Source: Azolla caroliniana
Taxonomy: Eukaryota; Polypodiophyta
Direction of reading: 5' to 3'
Assembly: GCA_043228905.1 (NCBI GenBank)
Contig: JBHGNT010000003.1
Location: 20,212,001-20,276,000, forward strand
Length of the DNA stretch: 64,000 nt
Shown here: in pieces, positions 44,701 through 57,215 of the stretch
Layout: each line of letters opens with the position of its first letter
How positions within the stretch are numbered: position 1 is the first letter of the stretch
Translations under genes and position numbers: made by a program
The notes under the pieces: model-generated
The model's input: the letters and a program-made list of their open reading frames with translations, nothing else
Database searches by the model: none
What the model was told of the DNA's origin: nothing

Positions 44701-47669
44701 CCTGGGAAAAGTTTTCAACAGTCAAATATGCATGTTCATGACTTTTTAGCATTTCAGAAAGAAAGCTTCAATGTAAGCTTATTGAATCCATTTTATCTCC
44801 AATTTGAAATAATGGAAATTCTCTGACATGCTGTTTATGGACTCTCCTATGCATGTATGTCTAAATCTTATATTCTCTTCTGGCTAACATTTATTGTGCT
44901 CCTTGATGTCGATTTCTTGAGGATTTGCGCTGATATTTCTCCACAAAAGCAGTAATTAACAAAGATCACATAATTCTTTCTCTGATCTTCTTTTGTCCTA
45001 CCCTTTCCAGCTGAGCCATAAAATTAATGAACTCAGATTTGGTCCTCACTTTCCTGGCGTGGTTAATCCTCTGGATGGGTACGTAATATCATTGATGTTT
45101 GAAGTTTTGTCCGAATTTTTTAAATCTGTTACAGGAGATAGGATCATGATATAGGATCTTATGAAATAAAGAATGTTAGACACAATTTCATATTGTGATG
45201 GAAAGATATGCATCCTCCCATGCATGATGGAATAACTTTTCTGTTTGATCAAGTGCAGGGCTCAAAGAATACAAATGACTCCCACCGGCATGTATCAATA
45301 CTTTATTAAGGTACAGTACTGTTCCAATAAGAATTTGGAAATTTTCAGTGCCTAGAAACAGAATATGTTCCATACACCTGTACGTGTAATATCTTGCAAT
45401 GAGCATGCTATTGTTTTGCTATATCCTTGTAAAGAAAACCAATCTGCTAAACAAGCACAGCTGTAATAGGTATAATGGAAGCAAGGTTTAGGGGTGGTGA
45501 AATTTTGAACTGCCTCAAATGGTACAGAATGATGGTCTCCAGTCTGTCAACATTGCCTCATCTGGTCATTGAACCTGGGTACAGAGGCTTTCATAAATAT
45601 GCAGTGCACACAAAAATATTGAGAGAGATCCTCATACTGTGTTTTAGACTTGCTCGACTTGGCTATGAACTTGGTGTTACAACTTCAGTGAATATACATA
45701 CAATTAATGAACCAGTTTACTTTCAACCACCAAGTCCATGGTAATGTCAATTTTTATCACAGATAAAACTTACTGGAGAAACGTTCAATGTCCTTTGATG
45801 CCTTTGTACTTAACTGTTCCTGTGTTAAGGAAATACTGTTTCAGGTTTTTCCTTTCCTGCTGTTTCATATGGCTACCAATGGCCTAGAAACACTAGCCAG
45901 CTTGATGAAAGTGTTTCTGCATGTTCCTGAAAACATCTTCTTAGGACAAATTGTTTAATCAAAGTTAGTTTGTTTTCTGACAAACAGCATAATTTCCAAA
46001 ACAACTTTCTTCTTGAAGCTCGAATATATATCTCCCTGTGGATATTTCAGACCTGTTGTTGCTTCTTTCTCTCTTTGGTGCCTTATATTTAGTTTTGTTG
46101 ATTTATTTTGGTTTATTCCCAAATAGGGGACAATATTTGAAGATGTAATTTCTTGTTCAGTATCATAAGCCATTTTGGTGTCTTAAAAGATGTTATTTTA
46201 TAACTCTTTCATCTTTCTTTCCTAGTTGTTTTAGAAATCTACTGGTCCAAACTGATATCATTAAACTGGTTACAATAGATTGGGCAATAGCAGTTTGTCA
46301 TGCATATATGCCCCAGTTATCTGGACCATGGCCGAGTCACCCTTATCATTGACAGATGAAGGCCATTGTCACTTGCTTCAGAGACCTCTCCATCTTGGAT
46401 CAGCCGATGTTGGAGATCTTTCAACTGAGGAAGTTTCAGTCTTACGTTCAGAATCTTAAGTGCTTAGTTAACAAGACCCGTTGATTCCTTATATTTAGCT
46501 ATATTTATTTTTGCTTGTTGTTCTCAAAGACAAGAAAACATTTTAACGTGTATTTCTTTCATTCTCTACTCCTACAATGTCTTCTGATTTGTTCCAAATT
46601 TTTGGGGTTCGTGATGTTTATTATATGTATTTCAGATTCTGTCTTTTTGAACTTGCATGGATAATATCAATGACAAAATATGATTTCTGCCATGGTTGAT
46701 TGAACATGTCCTAGGAAAACTCACTTCAATATCCAACGAAATGTTTATGCACTGAATTGTGTGACTTGCTTTGTAAGGATAAAACAAAACATGGCTTTGG
46801 CATAACTATATCCATGTCTCATCTATTTACTTTTACATCCTATTCTCTATCCAATCAATAATATATTATCTGTTCATAATTTTTAAGTGACCATCCTTTT
46901 GTGCTTCATCTCTATTATGGGGAGGATTGGACTATGTGCAGATTATTAAATTGTAGTTTGCTAGTGTAGGTGGTACCAACTGTATATAGAGATATACGTG
47001 GCAATAAAATTCAATCAAATCAGGTAAATTGAGTTTTTCTAAGCAGAAACTGACCTCTGTTCTATGTGTCCTAGCATTTTGCAATCTATTGATTTGTTTC
47101 TTGCCCTGAGCATGCAGTTCTCAGTAACAGAGCACTTCAGACCAGTAGAATTTGGTGCGAGTCGGGCTCTTCCTGGAGTATTCTTTTTCTATGACCTTTC
47201 TCCTATCAAGGTCAGTTTTTAGATTTCAATGCATTTTATTATTTTATATGATTTTAATTTTCCTTTTTGGATTGGATGAGTTATTTTTATGATCCTTGGA
47301 ACATTCTCCATCAATCTTGAACTGGGAGTAGAAGATTTGAGCCTCTACTATTTTCGCCTATTATATAAAATAAATAGCATAAACAAAGCTCATTGAATAT
47401 ATTTGCATCATATTTGTATGTTGGCACTTACAGGTGAACTTTGATCAGAGCAAAACATCCTTTCTACATTTTCTGACTAATGTCTGTGCAATAGTTGGAG
47501 GTAGTAAAGACTCTTATTCTCCCAATGCTCAAGTACTGTAGGTAGCATTGCTAAACTTTTCTTAATCTGTATGCCAGGGATTTTCACAGTTGCTGGGATC
47601 ATTGACGCATTCATATACCATGGACATAGAGCAATAAAAAAAAAGATTGAGATAGGTAAATTTAGCTAA
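35773..47669 (+). CDS. ERV46: Erv46/ERGIC3-type ER-Golgi cargo receptor (386 aa, 13 exons)
   Basis: Exons: 35773-35911, 39191-39264, 39593-39676, 39795-39878, 40169-40249, 43518-43610, 44593-44772, 45011-45078, 45259-45310, 46970-47023, 47118-47210, 47434-47500, 47578-47669. All junctions are GT-AG, phases agree, and the frame ends in TAA. The protein begins MLALNRIRQLDAFPKINEDF, has a membrane segment at about 24-46 and another at about 344-372, and a short basic cytosolic tail (RAIKKKIEIGKFS). The large loop between them has C146-x2-C149 and C159, C160, C163, a glycosylation sequon (N142), and blocks such as NKVAGNFHFAPGKSF and LPGVFFFYDLSPIK. The length is close to that of plant homologues. 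Erv46 family proteins work with Erv41 in COPII/COPI vesicles to sort and retrieve ER proteins. Introns 1 and 5 each exceed 3 kb. Confidence 0.95.
35912..39190 (+). other. Intron 1 of the Erv46-like gene
   Basis: This intron is 3279 bp. It contains the 63-bp tandem duplication at 37521-37646. Small frames such as 38551-38820 and 36643-36858 show no recognisable domain. No nested gene is supported. Confidence 0.8.
37521..37646. repeat. Tandem duplication 2 x 63 bp in intron 1
   Basis: Units 37521-37583 and 37584-37646 start GATCCAGGTTGAAATTTCAC and differ at about two positions (GAGATG/GAAATG and TAGTAA/TACTAA). Confidence 0.9.
40250..43517 (+). other. Intron 5 of the Erv46-like gene
   Basis: This intron is 3268 bp. 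Frames on both strands (for example minus 40990-40748 and plus 41317-41562) look like possible decayed coding DNA, rich in charged residues, but match no family I can name. An old transposon insertion is possible. Confidence 0.6.
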
Positions 47670-50604
47670 AGGTGGTTATCATCTATGAAGCCATTGCTAG
47701 ATGCGGTGTTGCACCTTATAGAACCTACATGGGCTATTTTATGTATATCATTGAGAGGGAGGGGTTATAAAGGCTGGGTAGCTGTATGCCGCAATTTTGA
47801 GGTCACTGCATAAGAATTATCTATCCTTTGGGTGGAAACCCCTTAAAGATTCTATTCTATTGTCTTCTGTCCGCATTGTCTTTTCCACAAGTGCCCTGTA
47901 CATGAATCAACTGTGTCAATAGTAACTCATGGACCAATTGAACTGTACTTGTTGCTTTACAAGTTTCTCTCTAACCCATATCATTTGAGACAAAATATTG
48001 GAGCTCTACAATTAGAACCGGAAATGTGAGGCTGGTACCTATTACCGAATCAGGCATGTAAATCATAGTTTTGTCGACACGAAACATTGAAATTTTAGGA
48101 GTGAGTAAAAAAATATAGAAAGTAATACAAGTGAGAGTTAATACTTACAATCAGTTTATGGGAAGAGACGGAAAGTAAAACTGTATTCTAAAGAAGAAAT
48201 CTTATGTTAATTCTGAAACCTCGTGGACAATTTATGGAGTTTGTTCAATGTGTCACTGGAACTGCGACAACTGTAATTGAATGATTCTCATTTATCAACT
48301 CAATTTGTTTGGAGCTAAGTAGAATATTAACATTTTGGATACCTTTTCATGCTTCTGGATTGCATTGCAAGCATATGTCTGTCTTTTGCCTTCTCTTTCT
48401 TCCACACTATTTTCATGCTAATTATAGCCTGTAAGAGATTGAATCCAATTAAAAGAAGTTAGCATTGGACTGGAGCTGCCATGACAAGAAAATAATAACA
48501 TATCTTTGTAGTACCAATGCAAAAAGGTATCTTTGATAACTTAATGGGTGATCGTTTAATGTGCATGCATTTTTGCCCTTCTATTGGATATCAATTTGTA
48601 TCATATTAGGATAACTATAGGAAACAAAAGTCTTTGTTCTGCATTAGATAAAATTTTGCTGAAAATGCCCCGTACTGCATTGTTGGAAAAGTGTGCACTA
48701 ACTTGTAAGACAAATGTCATATGGATTGTCATACTAGCTCCTTGCTCCCATGGATTAGAAAATGGAATCATAGTTCATTTTCTCTTAAAACAAATTGGGT
48801 GAGGGTGTGCATGATAATCATATCAAATATCTTTATTTGTTTTTTCAAAACATGTGACTAATAGTCGTGTTTGGTTCCGATGGCTTTGTTGATAATATTT
48901 GGTGATCCTATCAATTTTTTTAATGAGATGTGACGAATTAATAGATAAGCCAAATATTACATAACAAGATGAACCAAATACAACCAAGTTATTGTAGTGA
49001 AGTGTTGCACATATATATACATTCATATTGTAGACTAAGTCAATTGTTCTTTTTCATGTGAAATATTTTATATAGGAGTGTGTAGAATGTTACAATTAGA
49101 TGCAATGAAAGGGTTGACCACCTTCATAGAATGGTGTATATCTAGTGGACATATTGTTCAAAATCATTATTGAGATCCCCAACAAGGTCTAGCTTGAAGT
49201 GATGAAAAACGATGCAATTGTGAAACCTTTTCATGCTTTGTCTCCTTGAAGTATTTAATATGTGTACGATGAAGACGTAACACTTCGGTGCATAAATATA
49301 TGGTTTTTGACATTATAGATTACTAGACGGTTACAACACCATGTACATCTTGCTCAATATGCAAAGGAACATAAAATATACTATACAACATTGCTAACAA
49401 ACCTTCAAATTGGACTTTCACGTGACATGTCGAGAGAGTGACAATTCATTCCTCGCATTTGGATTTTTTCAACAGAATGATCACAAAAGAGAATTAGCAA
49501 TTCCACAAATTCCCTTGAGAGTTAAATGAATTGTCTTTTAGGAAAAGCAACATTGTCAAGAGCATCACAACTTCATGAAAAGCATTCATTCAACTGTCGT
49601 TGTTAAAAGATTGCTTCAAGTCTAAAGAAACTAATGAAGCACAAAGCAACAACCATCCTTTTTGTCAAATTGAGCTACGAAAATTATGAAGCCTCTCTTT
49701 TAAATAGATATGCAATAAGTTGCATGAATATACTATTATTATTGGACTATCATTATTTTATCTACCACGAACTATCATCAGGATATAGAGAATGTAGAGG
49801 TGAGACCAGGTTGGGAGGGAAAACCAAAGTGATAGTGTTAAAATTGTTTATCACAAAAAATAATCACAGGCTAGTGTGAGTTTCTCATAATTAGTTGTCT
49901 TGAAAACAAATAACCCCTTACAATTTGTACGTGTAAATGATTGATTGTAATTGTCATATAATGTGCTAGTTAATGGTATGATGTGTTGAAAGAAGAATCA
50001 ATACTCATAACAAGGATGGAAACTATTGTGTTTTTAAGGAACCTAATTCATGGAGCCTTTGTTGTATGAAGTGGAGTCCTCAATGGGTCATGTCTTTGGT
50101 GAGAGTTTTTTTTGGCTTTTTTTTGTTTATATGGATTTTAGTGAGAGCCTTTCTTCTTCAAACGATAAATAGTTGCAACCATTGCACGTAATAGTCTGCT
50201 ACTCTTGATAACTAATGTTCCCTAACTAAACAACACATATCCAATTACTAAGACTTTTGGTTTATATAGAAATGGACCTCTTGAAATAGCGCACACTTCT
50301 TTCTAGCTTGGGGTATAAAAAATCAAGCTGATGAATCAAGTGGGACCATACTAATATATATACACATGTATGTATATACGTCCCCCCAACATCCGATATG
50401 CTATTATTTCTATAGCTTCCACAATAAAAAACTAAAATTCAACTCAAGCAAAGATCCGTGTTTGCCTCATATGATTGTATTCATACCAACTAGCTCATCT
50501 TTGCTTTCGAATAATGTTATTCCAATCCATAGCTCTAAAAGGATTGAGTTGTGGTCCATGCACATGTTTATTTATGAACAATATTCTTAAATCAATCTCA
50601 AAAG
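47670..50604. other. Intergenic stretch downstream of the Erv46-like gene
   Basis: It should hold the 3' UTR of the upstream gene. No other gene, RNA or transposon domain is recognised. Frames are short and AT-rich. Confidence 0.6.
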
Positions 50605-51030
50605 TAACAATCGACAACGGTTCGGTTCGGTTTGAGAGGGTCAAAACTAAACTGGTTTGGAACCGAACCACGAAACCATTAGAAAATTTCAAACCGTCAA
50701 ACCATTAAATCGTTAAAACCGCGATTTCGTGGTTTGGTTTCGGTTTTCAACTTAGGTCAAATTTTAATTTTTAAAATTTTAAATATTTCATTTTTTAAAA
50801 TTTTAAAATATTTCATTTTTTAAAATGTTTAAAATTTTAAAGATGTTCCTAAAATGTGAGAATAAGGTCTAAAAATGAAAATATTGTTTAAAAACACTTT
50901 TTTTTAATTTAAAAAATAAAAAACCGTTTAAACCACGGTTTCTAACAGTTGAATGAACCGAACCGTTTTAACCGTTAAGTTGCGGTTTCACAGTTCGGTT
51001 CGGTTCAAACCGAACCGTTGCCGATTGTTA
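50605..51030. mobile_element. MITE, probably hAT-derived (426 bp)
   Basis: Terminal inverted repeats start TAACAATCG and continue A/G-CAACGGTTCGGTT, a 23-bp match with one difference. An 8-bp direct repeat CTCAAAAG flanks the element at 50597-50604 and 51031-51038. The interior is rich in GGTTCGGTT/AACCGAACC words at the ends and in TTTTAAAATTTT palindromes in the middle. There is no transposase frame. An 8-bp target duplication is the hallmark of the hAT superfamily, so a non-autonomous hAT element is inferred. Confidence 0.85.
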
Positions 51031-51038
51031 CTCAAAAG

Positions 51039-53720
51039 TGTGAAAATTCTGGGATACATTAGCAATATTTTTTCCATCCCTTGTTTCTTGGAGATAAAAT
51101 GGTTTATGTATAATTGTTTATATTTTTGTAAAGCCAACTCAAAATATGTAGAAATTGAGTATTTTCTCTCCTTTGGAACAATCAAATCTAACTTTTTGAA
51201 TGAACATTTTGTGGTATTCTCATACCTATATTATTGTTGGATATTGGGAATCTATTGTCTAGAAATGAAATATTGAATGAATCAATTGGAAAGTTTTCCA
51301 CTTTGTCTCACACACACGCACACATTACATAGGTCTTTCTTTTTTTCATGTTCAATGTAATTATTAAAAGATGTATAATAATTCTAAACATTACAATTTC
51401 TTTTTACTTTTAATGTTGAACCACTACAAACAATATGAAGAAAATGGTGAGACTTTGCCTCAAACCACTACACTCTAAATCTCGACTAAGAATCAATAGA
51501 GCATGGGTTCTGCTAATTCACTTTAATAATTTACAATTCACAACATTGCGTAGACATAAATTGAAGATCAAGGAACTATAGTGTACGAACTATATAATAC
51601 TGTAGTCTTCAAATCAATGCATAATAGATGTTGGCTGATCATTTAGTTCAAGGCAATCACATAGTTCACATGGGGTGACCATTTAATTAAATGAGATATT
51701 ATCATTAGTGCCATACAACTATGGGATTAACAATGCATTTATTGTGTCGTCATTTGAGAAACTCCGCTCAATGGTAACTTCGTGTCCAATATTCATGCCC
51801 ACCATCTTTAATTTAGTGAACATCTGTACACATGGTCTTTTTAAAAGGCAACTTATAAATTATACTTCAACACTTCATTATTCAAAGACTTCTTTGTTAA
51901 GCACAAGACTATAATGCATATATAGGTTGGGCATCAATTGATTATGTAATACTTACATTTAATAATGTCACTATGTAGTCGAATGATGTAAAAAAATGTG
52001 TCACCTACATCGGTAAATGATCGTAACCATACAAAATTAAATTGAGATAATTACGTGTCATCATTTTCGTGTACAAATCAAAGAAGCTTAACTTGATGGG
52101 AACGCCATATCACATCATTCCCACCTACACCTACACTTTCAAACTAAAAATATTCCTCTTTCCTTGTACAGATTTGGTAACGTCTTTAAAAAAAAGCTAT
52201 GACGATTCCCAATGATTATAATCTTACAAACAAATGCTTGCTTATTGATGATTTATAGGATTTTGGCTATCTCGTGTATAAATGGTAGCTTAAACAAATT
52301 GTTAATCTAGAAATGATAATAATCGATCATAGTAAAGACTACGGAGATAGTTCACTTAATAATGGGGCAATTGTTTAGTACGCCCACATATGTACACAAG
52401 GGGCAAACATTTAGTCACATGATATTCATTGTAGTGATGCATAACACGTTGACAATCTTCCTTGGTAGATAGGATAGACAAACACATGCTTTACAACTAG
52501 CTCAATCACACTCTTTAAAAAGGGCACGTTATTGTTTAGAAGAGCATTGTTTCAAAAGTTATTGTAACACCCCCCTTCCCCCTCCATATTTGGCATTTTC
52601 CAATTACAAATATTCGCTCCACTTTTTTTAGAAAGATATGCGAGCTTTTCAGGATCTCTCTTCATCTATCTATGTCATAATTTAACTCATAATTCACAAT
52701 ATATTTGCCAAGATAATATAATCTTTTGCTTTTCATTGAGCTAAGTTTGTTTAAGCTCATAAGCATCTTACTTTCTAAGTTTAGTTACAATCTATGTACT
52801 AGGTTGTGTCAAAGTTTACACGGGAAATTGCTCTTGTTCAAATTTGGTGCTTGTTCATTTTGAATGTTGTCAAAACATCAAGCAACCACATTCAATTTAA
52901 AAATAAGAATGCGCTAAAATCGATAAGTTAGAGTTTTCACAATATGTCAATAATTTGATACCCATACTCTTTTTTTTCTTCCAGAAAACTATCCTCCGTT
53001 ACACATGCAACCCAAAAGAGGGTCGAGTGCTGATGCCCATACTTTTGCTTGTAGGGTATATAAATGTGTTCGACTAGAAACATGTGTTTGACTATGAAAA
53101 TAGACAGACAACTCGAGAGACTTATTCTATAATAGATTGTAGATACGTTTATGAAGGATACTTCTAGTTTAGTTTATATAATAAAGCTTCTACACTGCAT
53201 AGTTGGTACCTTCAAGCTGCTCTTTCATGAATATTGGCAATCTCGTTTATATTATGCTTCCTCGACCATTGGTAATTGTTGACACGATCATTCACTTGTT
53301 TCCTTTTCAAACTACTTGTTGGTGGCGAATTGTCGTGACCATACTTGCCTACGTCTATGCTTTTACCTTTTGTTTTCTCAAATAACCATTATTTTTCTCT
53401 TTCTCGACATGAGAGTCGATTGTTACTACATCAGGGTGTTAGTAGAACCTCGTGGGAGGTTATGATCACAAAGAAGGCAGTGTACACAATAACAAATTTA
53501 CACGTAAGATGTCGTGACTCATAACAATAAGATGTTGGAAGGCAAACCAACACAAGATACACATCATGTTCCTTCCTAGCAGAAGCTTCTAATTGTTTCC
53601 GCTGCCTCTAAATCGTGGCTTGCTTGTTTATCTTCGAGTGAGCCATATGTTGATGTTTACAGGCTCGAGCCATGGATGCACGAATGCATGATCAATGACT
53701 GGAACGTACTCTTGGGTAAA
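51039..53720. other. Intergenic stretch without recognisable gene
   Basis: AT-rich DNA with only short frames (the longest is about 70 codons). Nothing on either strand is recognised. Confidence 0.6.
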
Positions 53721-53725
53721 GGGGC

Positions 53726-53919
53726 GGGGGGGGGGGGGGGGGGGGGTTGCTCGGTCGGTGGGGGCGGGCTATGGAATGTCAAACCCTAAAGCCCACAAGC
53801 GTGCATATGCTTGTAAGTTGTAACCTAAAATGAATAAAAAAGGGAGGGAAAAAAGCTTGGGGAAGCACAAAGAGAGAGAGAGACAACGGCTCAAAAGGAA
53901 AGTTGAGGGGGGGGGGGGG
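53726..53919. repeat. Two poly-G homopolymers
   Basis: G runs lie at 53726-53746 and 53907-53919. Sequence length at these runs is likely uncertain. The DNA between them and up to 54160 is A/G-rich with no supported gene. Confidence 0.85.
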
Positions 53920-54174
53920 ACAGAAATATAAATAAACAAAATAGAAGTGTATAAAGATGTCAACCCCAAGAATTTCAAAAAAGAAAAGAAAAAGAAATAA
54001 AATACGGAAATTCGTGGCCCGCGCCAAAAACAAAAAGAAAAAAGAAAAAAGAAACGAAAGAAGAAGAAGAATTACAGTGAATTCGAAAAAGGAGGAACAG
54101 GGGAACGGATCGGACGGCGGGGATGCGGCGCCGCAACGGACGGCTGCGATGAGGAGTTACTTACGTTCTACACA

Positions 54175-54834
54175 CACACAGAACAAGCAGAGCTCTCTCT
54201 CTCTCTCTCTCTCTCTCCCACACACACACACACTCTCTCTCTCACACACACAGCCTCTCTCTCTCTAACACACACACAGCCTCTCTCTCTAACACACACA
54301 CATACAGACACTCTCTCTCTAACACACACACATACAGACACTCTCTCTCTAACACACACACATACAGACACTCTCTCTCTAACACACACACATACAGACA
54401 CTCTCTCTCTAACACACACACATACAGACACTCTCTCTCTAACACACACACATACAGACACTCTCTCTCTAACACACACACATACACACACTCTCTCTCT
54501 ATCACACACACACACATACACACACTCTCTCTCTATCACATACACACACACACACACTCTCTCTCTATCACACACACACACATAGACACACTCTCTCTCT
54601 ATCACATACACACACACACACACTCTCTCTCTATCACACACACACACATAGACACACTCTCTCTCTATCACATACACACACACACACACTCTCTCTCTCT
54701 CTCACACACACAGCCTCTCTAACACACACACTCTCTCTCTATCACACACACACACATACACACACACACACTCTCTCTCTCACACACACACACACACAGA
54801 AGATCGTCATCATCACCATCGCCATCGTTTCTCA

Positions 54835-54865
<31 letters not shown>

Positions 54866-54868
54866 AGT
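54175..54868. repeat. Compound (CT)n/(CA)n satellite-like array
   Basis: About 700 bp of CT and CA tracts. From about 54291 to 54490 they form a higher-order repeat with an exact 30-bp period (unit CATACAGACA + CTCTCTCTCT + AACACACACA, about seven copies). From about 54490 to 54690 a variant with ATCACACACA/ATCACATACA units follows. Because 30 is a multiple of 3, long Cys/Val/Arg-Glu frames stay open on the minus strand. The array ends about 220 bp before the DUF4057 start codon. Confidence 0.95.
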
Positions 54869-55089
54869 CTCTGAGTCTCTGCGTTCTGTGTCAGCCCCTC
54901 CATCGCTGAGCCCTACCTCCTCCACATCCTTGGATTAGATCTAAAACCAACCATATCCACCCTAAAACCCCCCTTCCGCTTCAGCTGCTCCTGCTCCTTC
55001 TTCTCTGCTCTACCCTTTTTTTTTTTTTTACTCGCAGGAGCTTCTCCTCTGTCCCTCTTGTTGAACTCCCCTCAGATTTCAGCGCCGAC
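54869..55089 (+). promoter_or_regulatory. Proximal promoter and 5' UTR of the DUF4057 gene
   Basis: The segment is C/T-rich (CTCCTGCTCC and similar) with a T run at 55017-55029, and leads into the ATG at 55090. No TATA box is evident. A pyrimidine-rich initiator-type promoter is possible. Confidence 0.45.
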
Positions 55090-57215
55090 ATGTCTTCCAA
55101 AGGCCCCTCCACCGTCGATCTCCTTCGCTGGTCCGAGGAGCCTCTGCAGACGGCTCCCCGTACTACCCCTGTACGCCATCAGGTCAGGGATCCTTCCCTC
55201 CCCTCTCATCCTGGTTTTCTTTTGTCCAATGCGGGATCCATCCAACTCATCATGTGCTTCTTGCTCTTTACATTTTATGGCAAAATGTACAGCCCACGGG
55301 TGGAATCGGTGCCATCTTACTGGGCGCGGAGCTAACACCCGAGGAAGCTGAAGCTCTGCAGAAAAAGTAGTCTCATCTCCACTCTTCCCACATATTTCTT
55401 GTGTAAATGGGGGAAAAAAGAAGCTAATTTTCTTTTCTAGCTATTTTAAATTTTATTTTTTTACTTCTCCATGGAATGTCCCTAAAGATTTTGTAACAAC
55501 TGGTCTATGTGGAAATTGTGCTTCTTCTACCCGGCTTTAGAATCTTTCCACGTATTTCTTGTGTTAATGGAGAGAAAAGAAGCTATTTTTTGTTTTACTT
55601 CTCAATGGAAAGCCACTAAAGATTTTGAAACAACTGGTCTATGTGTAAATTGTGCTTCTTTTACTTGGCTTTAGGAAACCAAACTCTGAGCTGAAGAAAA
55701 AGGAGATGAGTGGAAGTGGCATTTTCTGCAAGGACACTGAAGATGACCAAAATGGCGCCTCTCTCCCTCTCGATAAAACCATGGTTCGCCCTCTAAAGGT
55801 AAGATCTGTATCATGCTCCATACTATTGTAGCTATGAAAAGACGTAAAAATCTATCTATATATTTTTAGATATACATGTAAATGCTGCTCCATCCATAGC
55901 AATCCCTGGCGATACAATGCCGTCTTGTCATTAGCTTTGTTCTCGAGACCATGGTAAAGTAGATTTTGTGACTGTGTTATGCTTTTTCGCCAAACACTTC
56001 AGTATCATCATGTTAATTAAGCACTTTGGTGGGACAAAATTTCGTTAAGGTGTATGTTTTATGAGGAGAAAATACATAATTTGGTGGCTATTTTTCTGTG
56101 TTTTAGCCGATTGCACACATGAGTCAGATCTCATTTGGAGTTGAAGGTTCCATTTCTCCGAAAAAGCCCACCTCCTTGCACGAGGTTGCAAAGCAGAAAG
56201 AATTAACTGGAACTCTAGAGGCCACAACAGAAGACAATACACCCTCCAGGAAGCCAACGTCAACAGCAAAAGTGAAGGAACTTGTTGGAAGCAACATCTT
56301 TGGCCCCCCTCCTCTACCTCTGGATGCTCAACCAAAGTCGTTGATGCGTAGCCTTGATGCAGCTGAGACTGCCACACAAGACAATTCAGCCACCCCATCA
56401 AAGGTACATAAATTAATGGTTGCATCTTTGTGTTATGTCACATTAGAATGGTATGAATAACTACAAGATCACATGAAATTAATAGTCATATTAAGTTTAG
56501 TGATAGGTCCGGCCCTTCCAGGGAACTTCATATTATTGGTACTGAGTAGAGGTAGCCAAGATTTGTACATTGACATTAGCCTATACATAAATACTATGGT
56601 TTTGAGGCATATGATACACATACAATATACACCATGTGAATGCATTGTCTCTTCTATTGTGTACCAGTTTGGTAATGTGGCCAATCAAGAGACATTTACA
56701 GCATGTTATGAATAGAGACATGTAAGAGTAGTGTAGGATGATTCAAGAAGCAAAAGCTGGCTGCTTCTGTTGTTGACAATCAGTTGGCACAATATATAAT
56801 CCATGTACTTGTCTTGATTAAATCGTTCTAATTATTTTTGTTACTCTCCTCATTAGGAGCTATAAATAAATTTTTATTTCTACACCCTGCATTTGGAAAT
56901 TTAAAAGTGTTTCATGATCTAAGATGCTTTTCTGTGTGGCTGTAGTTTGTGGGATCTAGTTTAGCTGCATTTGGGGAAGAGGATGTCGAGCATTCAGCAA
57001 AAAAGCTGAATGCTCACAAGGTGTTTGAGCTTACAGGCAACAACATATTCAAAGATGATGCACCATCATCTCTCATGGAGAAGTCGTTGAGCGCTGCAAA
57101 GCGTAGGGAAATAACAGGAAATGACATATTTGCAGATGAGAAACCTGTTGTTAGAGATCACCTTGGTGGTATCAGGAAGCCTCCTGGTGGTGGAAGCAAC
57201 CTAACCTTAGTTTAG
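55090..57215 (+). CDS. Plant DUF4057 / HN1-like protein (285 aa, 5 exons)
   Basis: Exons: 55090-55182, 55293-55366, 55675-55798, 56107-56403, 56946-57215. All introns are GT-AG and phases join to 286 codons ending TAG. The protein starts MSSKGPSTVDLLRWSEEP, typical of plant DUF4057 proteins annotated as hematological/neurological expressed 1-like. It is hydrophilic and low in predicted structure. A short motif recurs: EMSGSGIF (66-73), ELTGTLE (129-135), ELVGSNIFG (155-163), ELTGNNIF (224-231), EITGNDIF (251-258). It resembles the SNIFG motif of animal HN1/Jupiter proteins. It ends GGIRKPPGGGSNLTLV. The length is usual for the family. The biochemical function of the plant family is not established. 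A microtubule link is only analogy with Jupiter. Confidence 0.92.

Noticed and set aside
54168-54689. Minus-strand 173-codon frame of Cys/Val/Arg-Glu repeats
   Set aside because: It is the translation of the 30-bp CT/CA repeat. The period is a multiple of three, so frames stay open without selection.
55058-55351. Alternative frames over the first two exons of the DUF4057 gene
   Set aside because: They read through the exon 1 / intron 1 / exon 2 junctions. The spliced frame matches the known family instead.
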